Assembly: GCA_024180945.1 (NCBI GenBank)
Contig: JAKSGN010000007.1
Coordinates: forward strand, 1,240,001-1,304,000
Source: Macrophomina tecta
Taxonomy: Eukaryota; Ascomycota; Dothideomycetes; Botryosphaeriales; Botryosphaeriaceae
Length of the DNA stretch: 64,000 bases
Reading direction: 5' to 3'
The position numbers and the translations under genes are program-made. The notes beneath the pieces are model-generated. The model did no database searches. It worked only from the letters and a program-made list of their open reading frames with translations, and was not told the origin of the DNA. Below are positions 56,570 to 64,000 of this stretch, piece by piece (the stretch's first letter is position 1; each line of letters starts with the position of its first letter).

Positions 56570-57719
56570 ATGAGACCACGTTTGTTCTCGACGCTGCGCG
56601 TGTTGCAGCATGATAACCCATTGGTAAGGCCTGCTCTACGATGGCCGCCTAGGAAAATTGATTGATGAAAGAAAAGGGCCTCCCGCGCTCCGGCGCACCG
56701 CCGCAGATTCCGCGCATGCAGCGCGGCTTGCCGCAGAAACGCAGTATACGAGATGTCAACAAAGTAGTCGCTGTTTCGTCTGCAAAAGGCGGAGTTGGAA
56801 AGTCTACCATAGCTGGTGTGCACTCACGCCAACTTCTTCCTCAAAAATTCTCATTGATCTCGTCTAGTGAACCTCGCCCTGTCATTCGCCCGCCGAGGTC
56901 TCCGCGCTGGCATCCTCGATACTGACATATTCGGCCCCTCGATTCCTACCTTGCTGAACCTCTCAGGCGAGCCAAGATTATCAACGAGTTAGTGATTGGA
57001 TATTGACTCCGAAGTGAACCCCTTTCCCTAACGGCGATTAAATCAAAGACAACCAGCTCGTCCCTCTGTCCAACTACGGCGTCAAATCCATGTCCATGGG
57101 CTACCTCGTCGGTGAAGACGCCCCAGTTGTGTGGCGTGGCCTCATGGTGATGAAGGCCCTCCAACAACTGCTCCATGAAGTCGACTGGGGCGGGCTGGAC
57201 GTACTAGTACTCGACCTGCCGCCCGGCACGGGCGACGTGCAGCTGACCATCACGCAGCAAGTAGTCTTGGATGGTCCGTCCTCCCCCCCCCCCTCTCTCT
57301 CTCTCTCTCTTTCTACCCAAGCCCCTAGATCAACTGAATTTCCGTCCTAATATCATCCAGGTGCCCTGATCGTCTCCACCCCGCAAGACATCGCCCTCAA
57401 AGACGCCATCAAGGGCGTCAACATGTTCCGCAAGGTCTCCGTCCCTCTGCTCGGCGTCGTTGAGAACATGGCGACCTTCCACTGCCCGCATTGCGCCACC
57501 GAGACGCCCATCTTCACGTCCGCGTCCGCGCAGACGTTTCACTCGCGCTTCGACGAGCTCGGCGTGCCGCTGCTGGGCCAGATACCCCTGCACCCGAGGA
57601 TCTGCGCGGATGCGGACAGGGGCAAGCCGAGCGTCGTCGCTGAGGAGACGGACAGCCCGAATGTGCGGGCTTTCGAGACGGTCGCGGCGAAGGTGGCGGC
57701 AGCGGTAGGGTTGGCGTGA
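56570..57719 (+). CDS. ind1: Ind1/NUBPL mitochondrial P-loop Fe-S protein
   Basis: Five exons: 56,570-56,623; 56,677-56,815; 56,868-56,987; 57,049-57,273; 57,361-57,719; introns of 53, 52, 61 and 87 nt; 298 residues. The N-terminus ([15 protein letters not shown]) looks like a mitochondrial presequence. [12 protein letters not shown] is made by the first splice. The Mrp/NBP35-type ATPase follows: P-loop [11 protein letters not shown] (GKS at 59-61), [33 protein letters not shown], and the Fe-S motif CPHC (Cys221, Cys224). Ind1 delivers iron-sulfur clusters for respiratory complex I assembly in Yarrowia and humans. The last intron carries a C9-(CT)n microsatellite (about 57,286-57,311). The first intron's acceptor is chosen by phase; an earlier AG would shift the frame. 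Confidence 0.93.
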
Positions 57720-58809
57720 GTTGATGCGAGAGGGGGTGGGTCTATGTAGAGTATTACTGCTTATGATTATTGTGCCAAATGCTCAACTCTATATGACCAA
57801 CTTGATACTAGGCCCACCGCCCTACAGTTCAGAAACAGCTGCAGTGCAGGATTTCTAGAGTTTAATCCCTTGACAGTCTTGATGGTGCGATACCATGTTG
57901 CGTATGGACAGACGAGCAGACCATTCAATCAGCCACAAACTCCAGGAGCCCCAAGATCTGAACCATCTGTTTCCTAACCTCAAGAGCCCTCATGAAGATA
58001 TGCTTATCTAGAAGGAATACTGAATTCCGGGCATTATATCATGATGTAATATACCTTTATCTATTACACCAGCACCCAAACACGACTACATGTTGAGTTG
58101 GCACACTGACGTCAAACATCCTGACTGCCAAGTGTAGAACTCTAAAACAAGAACCTCGACAAGCGCCATGCAGCCAAGGACGCCACACTTTGTTTGCTCC
58201 AAGATCTTATGCGTCATCGCATTTCTTAAGCATACAAAACCACTCCGACAAGAGTGTTACAGGTAGAACGATGGGAGAGGAGATGCGCATCCCACATACA
58301 TGTACATAGTAAAAATCTAAGCACAGAATACACTTCAAACAAACGCGGCCGAAGCAACAAAACTGCGCACCTGGCAGCAGATGGTCTTCCCTGCTCTTGC
58401 CTGACTTCTGCCATATATAAGGCCGAGATGTATCCAAATCTTATAGTCGAGATGTGAAAGGGCACGGTTGAAAAGCTCGGGCGGCGGTGATGTGGGCGGC
58501 ATTGATGCGGCTGGAGCTGATACCCCTGAAGGCGATCGCACCGCAGGAGGCAGTAGACAGGAAAGCATGCTCCCATATCATCGCCATGATACACCGTACA
58601 GATGTTTTCTGTGAAAGTTTTTTGACGTGAGGACAACCGCCCCACTATTGCTTCATAATGACAGCTGAGAATCATCGCAGACAGGATCTCTCGAGCACAC
58701 ACGCCATATTCTCCACAATCCCGAACTCCAGATGATGTCGATCTCCCGTCGGTTGTTCCAAAGCGTCGGTTTTCAGGGTATAAAAAAAAGTTTCGAAGCA
58801 GAGCCCAAT
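57720..58809. other. Intergenic, 1.1 kb
   Basis: No gene or repeat recognised between the convergent ind1 and SIS genes; probably 3' untranslated regions and spacer. Confidence 0.45.
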
Positions 58810-59757
58810 CTAGGACAGGCGAACCTTCTTCGCCTTCACGACGGTGATCTCCTCTTCAACCGTCCGCGCACCAATCGCGCCGCCGGGATGATTCCGCTTG
58901 AAAACACGGCTTTTCTCATCCTCATATATCCTCTCCGCTGCCGTCAGCGCCAACATGTCGCCAATCGCCATAGCCACGGTCGTGCTCGTGGTCGGCGCGC
59001 TCACGCCAAAGCTGCTCTCCTCGCTCACATGGATGGGCGCGGGCAAGAGCACTGCATTATCCCTACCGACCAGCAACGGGCACGATTCCCGGTCGGGATG
59101 GCCCGTCAGGGCGAGGACGGGCGTATCGGCACGCAGGTGCGGTAGCACGTTCAGCAGCTCGCCCGTCTTGCCGGAGAAGCTGATGAACAGCACGGCGTCT
59201 GCGGGGCGCACGTCGCCAAGGTCGCCATGCACTGCCTCGGCGGCGTGCAGAAACGAGGCGCCCAGGCCGAGCGATTTCATCGTCGCGACCGTCTTGCGGC
59301 CAACTAGCCCGCTCTTGCCGACGCCGCAGACGATGAGCTTGCCGCCGCGCTGGTTGACACGCTCGACGAGGTCGACGGCCGTGAGGAGGGCGGCGCGCGC
59401 GGTAGGTGAAGTCTCGTAGAGACGTGTAACGTGTGAGAGCGCGGTGGCTTCGGTGTTGAGGACATGCAGGGCGCGCGAGAGGGTGGGCTCGTCGCAGCAG
59501 GCGTCGGTGGAGCAGAGCGGCGGGGTGAGGGCGGACGAGGGCCGGCGTTTGCGCTTGAGAGGGTTGGCTGCGAGGTCCGAGTCCGAGTCGATTGGCGTCG
59601 CTTCGGTATCGCCGTTGGACGAGGCGGCGGTGCTGGCGGCCTCGTCGAAGGTGCTGGTGCTCTCGGCGTCGTCGCTGTTGGTGGATCTGGGCGAGCCGAA
59701 GGACTCGAGCGGCGGCGTGGTGCTCATGGCGGGGACAGAGACGCTGGGAGCAGACAT
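58810..59757 (-). CDS. SIS-domain protein (KpsF/GutQ-like sugar-phosphate isomerase)
   Basis: A single exon of 315 residues from the ATG at 59,757; the open frame continues upstream but without an ATG. The first ~80 residues are low-complexity (Ser/Thr/Asp). The SIS domain covers about 110-290: GGKLIVCGVGKSGLVGRKTVATMKSLG, HAAEAVHGDLG, LFISFSGKTGELLNVLPHL and ALTGHPDRES, then EESSFGVSAPTTSTTVAMAIGD and KRNHPGGAIG. These match bacterial arabinose-5-phosphate isomerases, which interconvert ribulose-5-P and arabinose-5-P; the CBS pair found in bacterial KpsF is missing. Fungi are not known to use arabinose-5-P in a cell envelope, so the substrate is open. Confidence 0.85.
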   Translation of the reverse strand: MSAPSVSVPAMSTTPPLESFGSPRSTNSDDAESTSTFDEAASTAASSNGDTEATPIDSDSDLAANPLKRKRRPSSALTPPLCSTDACCDEPTLSRALHVLNTEATALSHVTRLYETSPTARAALLTAVDLVERVNQRGGKLIVCGVGKSGLVGRKTVATMKSLGLGASFLHAAEAVHGDLGDVRPADAVLFISFSGKTGELLNVLPHLRADTPVLALTGHPDRESCPLLVGRDNAVLLPAPIHVSEESSFGVSAPTTSTTVAMAIGDMLALTAAERIYEDEKSRVFKRNHPGGAIGARTVEEEITVVKAKKVRLS

Positions 59758-61305
59758 AGCGGGCGCTTGAGGGCTGATTCCTAACTTCGCGCCGGCGCGG
59801 AGGAGCAAAGGTAGTGTGCTATCTTTTGACGTCCGATATGGTGGGGCGGCTGCGATGATGCGATTGTGAAATTGCGATGCCGGCTGCACGTAGCGGAGAA
59901 GGTGGAGACCGCTCAATGAGCGCGGGGAACGGAATATATACAGAGAAGAAGCGAAGCTCGGGGCTTTGACGCGGAGAAGTGAGCGTGGATTGCTAAGCGC
60001 GGCATGATGGGCGGCGGAGGGTGGGAGTCTTTAAGTTCTTTGCGATTTGAGCTCGTGAAGACGCGCCGGTTGGCATCGGGAGCGCGCAGGGGCGCTCAGG
60101 CCTGCTTGGATCTGGATGTCGCCATTGTTCGGCGCTAGGCGGGTTGCGGCGCCCTCTGTGCGACCATTCTCTCGTCCGGCCCATACCGGCGCCCACGTTC
60201 ACCTGGTTGTGCTCCGATTCCTCTGTCTGAGTGGTGACGCCTGGCTCCATGCCGCTGGGGCCGTGCTCCGCCAGGACCCTGACTCTTGCGCGCCCGAGCG
60301 GTGTGTCGGACACGAAAACATCTGCAGACGCGGAGTTGGCCCGCTGCCCGAAGCCTGCCCGTTGCAGTCGACTCATCGTCCCCACAGCTTCTCAACCCAC
60401 CTAGCGCTGACCGCAGCCTACTCGGCCTCCGACACCCATATCTCCGCGTGTAGCTGGCGCTCCACGGCTGTGCTCCACCTGCGGGCAGCGCAGAGCAGAC
60501 TACATAGTTGCGTCCACGGCCGCCGCCTGCGTGAGGACAGCCGTCCTCTGTCACGACCCTGACCTAGCGCGTTTCCCTCTCCGCTGCAATGCAGATGCCT
60601 TGATTCGCGACGCTTCCAACCGTCTCGTTTCATGATCACGCACACGTCTCTACTTTGCACGCCTACTTAGGCTTTGTTTCAGCCGTCGTAACCGCTTCTT
60701 CGCCTACCTTATCCTGCTTATACACCCCAAACACACCAACCGACGGCCAAGAGTGTGCTTCCCTGCCGACGCCATGTCTTTCCTCTCTTTCCTCGTCCGA
60801 CCTTCAGCGGGCCTGCCGCCAAGTGGTTTGTTTCGCACGGGCGCCGTTCGAACACCGCCAAGCTGCTTATCAGATATACCCAATCCGGTAGTCTGCATCT
60901 CGCGTCGCAGAACGCCTTGAGGCGCTTCCGCGAAGGGACGCTCCTGGACCTCGACAGCAGATCTTCTTCTCGTCCAGCATCCCTTCACATAGGCTTCTGT
61001 TCCGGGGAAGGGCCCTGAACGGGCTCATCCCACTCCGAGGCCCGACAACCCCCAGATTCTGGGCACTTCACAAACAAAAACCGGTGCCAAGTAGACTCAA
61101 ACCCCCCGTAATCGCGATGAGATTCTTCTAGACCACCTTGAAACACGGAAACAGACCAAGGCCATCTATTCCAGAACCAATTCTACTCGTTCTCTTGAAC
61201 GGCATGAGCCGCCAATGCCATGCTCTCTCTCTTTCTCTAACTCCAGATGCAAGAAAAAGCAGCCAAGATCTTTGCCGTCTCTCGTCCCTCTAAAACAAAC
61301 TTCGT
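59758..61305. other. Intergenic, 1.5 kb
   Basis: No gene supported. GC-rich frames at 60,000-61,000 lack domains and splice signals. TATATA at about 59,934-59,939 could be the SIS-gene TATA box on the minus strand, giving a long leader. Confidence 0.45.
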
Positions 61306-62185
61306 TTATGCTTTCGACTTGGCAGCTTCCAGTCCGACCTCCTGCATTGCCGGGCCGGGCGCCGGATCGTTTGTTTGACTGAAGAAGCCCTGGGCCGCCC
61401 AATCCTTCTCGGCCTTCGCCTCCATCTTCAGGTTCTCCGCATCCGAGAAGGCCGACGCACCCCGTGCGGCGCGAGACTCTGGCGTTTCGAGGAGGCGCGC
61501 CTCGTCCCCAGTGCCGGGCACGAAGGAGTAAGTGCGATACTCAGTATTCGCCCAGCCGGTTCCTGCACACACATGGTCAGTACGGATCTACCTCGGCCTG
61601 TTGCATCCTCCACTCCTCGATCAATACTGCCCATGTTCACGTACCGCCGTACTTGTCGTATCCGCTCCAGTCCTGGGTGAAGGTGTGCAACAGCCCGCCA
61701 TGCGTCACAACCACGACCTCTCCATCCTCGCCCGCCAGCTCCCTCAGCCACACGCGCGCCACCCTCGCTCTCTCCGCGACAGCCTCAGGCGTCGGCGCCC
61801 ACCGCCCCTTCTTGCTATTCCACCCGTCCTCAACGCGGCTCAGGTCGACCGGCTGCCCGGCGAACTCGCGCTCCAGCTCGGCGCGGTCCGAACCCGTGTC
61901 GCATGGCAGGTCGCTGGTCTCCTGCACCTCGGGCAGCGCGATAACGCGCAGGTTCTTGGCCGCCAGCGTGGGGCCGAAGGCCAGCAGCGCCGTCCAGAGC
62001 GTGCGCTTGATGGGCGAGGCGACGACGTGCGTGATGCGCGAATGGTGCGGGAAGGCGCGCTGCAGGTCGGCGCACTGCTGCTTGCCGAAGTCGGTCAGGG
62101 CCGGGTCATGCATGGTGTGGTTGTCGGGCGTGAGGTTGTGGAAGCCTTGGGCGTGACGGACGCAGTGTATCTTTGCGGGGGCCAT
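61306..62185 (-). CDS. Histidine-phosphatase (phosphoglycerate-mutase-like) protein
   Basis: Spliced model: exon 1 61,645-62,185, intron 61,563-61,644 (82 nt, GTACGT, CTGAC branch, CAG), exon 2 61,306-61,562; 265 residues. The catalytic RHG motif is RHAQG here (Arg10, His11), as common in fungal cytosolic members; the second catalytic His is His162 in VVVTHGGLLH. SPIKRTLWTALLAF is the conserved segment following the first strand. Family members range from mutases to broad phosphatases; close fungal relatives are annotated only as phosphoglycerate-mutase family, so the substrate is unknown. The C-terminal exon is charged and helical. Confidence 0.88.
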
Positions 62186-64000
62186 GGTGGTCGGGTTTGG
62201 AGTTGCGGAGGTGGTGGTTGTGGTGGAGGTTTACGGTGCGCAAGCCGTCTTTCAGCTTACAGTGACTTCTGAGGCGGTGGATTAGAGCAGGGTGCGGGAG
62301 AGACTGAACGGCAGCTCTTATTAGACAAAGCCGTGAAGCGTGTTGGTCAATTGCAGTGTGAGGATGGAGCAGTGACTCCACGCCTGCTATCGTCCGTCCG
62401 GTCTCTTATGAACCCCGCCATGAGTCAGATACAAGGACTCTCCGGCGGGCGGCGACCTGCCCCTCGTACGTCACAGGCCGCCGCGCGCTGCGACTGCCTT
62501 CTCAAAATTTCCGTTCGAGCGGCGCAGAGAGATCGGCAAACCCGGCGGGTGAGGCCGAAGCGGGAACCTTTGCCGAAAGGGAAACTGTCGCGATCCGCAA
62601 GAGTCGGTGCGCCGTGGCGGCTAGCATTGCCGGAACTGGTACGAGGCTTCTTTTGACGGTCGCAAAGGAGGGTGTAGGCACACAACTGGTGTTGAAACTC
62701 TAGTCTGGATGCGAGTTCGCGGGATGATTGCCGATGCCCTTGTCGAGATGGAAGCTTGAACTCAAGAAGGTCCTGCTTCGGCGTCTCAAGAGTTGGCCGC
62801 GTGAACGCAAGACGTCTGGAGCAAGCAGATCAGAAGGAACTACTGAAAATTTAGCGCCGAGCGAGGTTGGAGCATAGCGCTGTGAGGCAAAATTTCTCAT
62901 GTTACATGGATAGTGGCTCGCTTGATGCATGCTCTAGGTAAAGCGCCTGTTCCTGGCCGTTGTCCTGTTGTGCTGCTAACCACGGGAGTGCGGATGGGGA
63001 AGATCGACAGGCACAAAGTTTGCCGAAAGCGGGAAGGTCATGCGCACGATGAATCAATCTTTTGTGGAAACAAACATGCCTGTCTTGACGGATGGGATAA
63101 ACGTCTTATTGTTATTTGCACTTCACTCCGTGGTCTCGGGGTGCCGCAAGCGACCCACATACAGAGAAAGCTGCTTAACTGGTGCATATATTCAGCGCGC
63201 GGCTTAGATTTTCTGTCTTCAACGGCTTGTCGCACAGATCATGTCAGGCTAACGCAGTGGTGCGGGTGGAGAGGACTTGCCTTCGAACCGTCCCGCAGGC
63301 AACCGATACTCTGCTCCTCATTTGATGCAATTCTTTAGATGCAGTAGCTTCCCGTCGGAGAAAACCAGGCTGGGGTAAATGTGTGCAAGCGGAATGATGC
63401 CAGGGCAACGGCCAGTGCAGATACCAAACGTTGATGTTGCAAGATTCCAGAACAATAGTCACTTCTCGCTGCTCTGTGCTGAGTAAAGAAACGTAAATTG
63501 CTTCAACCTAGCCGGGACTGTGGAATTCACCGACCTGTCTCCGTCCGGGGGTTGTCGCATCCGCGACTCCGGTGAAGGTGGCTGGGTGAGAGTCGTACAC
63601 TCGTCCGGAGATGCCGTGAGGCCGGCCATCCCGCCATGAGCAACAGCAGAGTCTTGCGAGTTGCTGAAAGAGAGCGACGGGGCTTGTTCACGAGTAAGAT
63701 TCCTTCAGGGCTAGGCTAGGCTGGATGGAGGTAGTTTTCGCATTCGTACGTCGTATCGTCCAGCCACACCTTTATTTATCGTTTTCGTTCACAGTGACAA
63801 TGTCTGCAGGTGGGGTATGGGCGGAGCTGGGTTTATCAGGGCGATGCGCCCTGTTGGTTTCTATTCGCGGCAGCGCGTTGGTTTTTGGCGTTTGGGCGCG
63901 TGGCTGAGCTCTACCACGGGAATGTGCAGCACAAAGCAGGAGTGCTTGCGAAGAACTTGAAATAGTGGGGCTGGAGATCTCTGGCACACGCGTAAATCGG
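62186..64000. other. Gene-poor right end, 1.8 kb
   Basis: I see no supportable gene. The left part is the promoter side of the phosphatase gene. A 141-codon plus frame at 62,913-63,338 has no domain, and its codon use and composition look random. Confidence 0.4.

Noticed and set aside
59758..59916. Longer N-terminus for the SIS protein
   Set aside because: The open frame upstream of 59,757 begins with TTG, not ATG; nuclear fungal genes rarely start at TTG.
1..64000. CRISPR arrays, bacterial operons, rRNA genes or telomeric repeats
   Set aside because: None seen; the sequence is a fungal chromosome segment.

Overview
This is eukaryotic DNA from a filamentous ascomycete (Pezizomycotina; gene content and structure look like Dothideomycetes, but the species cannot be fixed). 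The evidence is: short introns (43 to about 300 nt) with GTRNGT donors, CTRAC/CTGAC branch sites and YAG acceptors; orthologues of fungal proteins (CreC, Gem1, Zds1, Bfr2, Ind1); and retrotransposons whose CAG/CAA codons have become TAG/TAA, the footprint of repeat-induced point mutation (RIP). All gene models below were spliced by hand and checked for reading phase; none rests on transcript data.

The window has two compartments. Positions 1 to about 17,710 are AT-rich and made of nested, RIP-degraded LTR retrotransposons: a Copia-type element (1 to ~3,110), two chromodomain Gypsy elements (~5,540-8,520 and 13,157-17,710) and fragments. Younger insertions sit on top of them: an intact Fot1/Pogo-type DNA transposon (3,641-5,490), a 469-bp miniature LTR element (1,668-2,136) and a Gypsy solo LTR (15,517-15,952), each with its target-site duplication. 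One host-like gene, an RTA1-type membrane protein (10,900-11,859), lies in an unmutated island. Positions 17,711 to ~25,400 are a border zone with decayed and intact RING-finger genes, an arrestin-like gene, a second copy of the miniature LTR (solo, 20,459-20,526) and a MITE-like element (24,731-24,992).

From ~25,490 the DNA is GC-rich, gene-dense and repeat-poor. In order: GH92 alpha-mannosidase (-), DUF985 cupin (-), Zds1-like polarity regulator (-), Gem1/Miro GTPase (-), CreC WD40 protein (+), PY-motif arrestin (+), Slm1-like BAR-PH protein (+), cytochrome P450 (+), GH18-UBA fusion (+), CCDC130/Saf4 splicing factor (-), Bfr2/AATF (-), Ind1/NUBPL (+), SIS-domain sugar isomerase-like protein (-) and a histidine phosphatase (-). 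The last ~1.8 kb holds no gene I can support.

Three themes link genes. CreC (partner of the CreB deubiquitinase) lies directly upstream of an arrestin with PPxY/LPxY motifs of the kind that recruit Nedd4-type ubiquitin ligases, so two arms of ubiquitin control of nutrient transport are neighbours. Two housekeeping pairs share divergent promoters (gem1/creC and bfr2/ind1). The retroelement zone records insertion layers dated relative to RIP. The least expected signals are a conserved antisense open frame in the 3' part of both Gypsy elements, the GH18-UBA fusion, and the 68-bp-LTR miniature element with RIP in only one of its LTRs.
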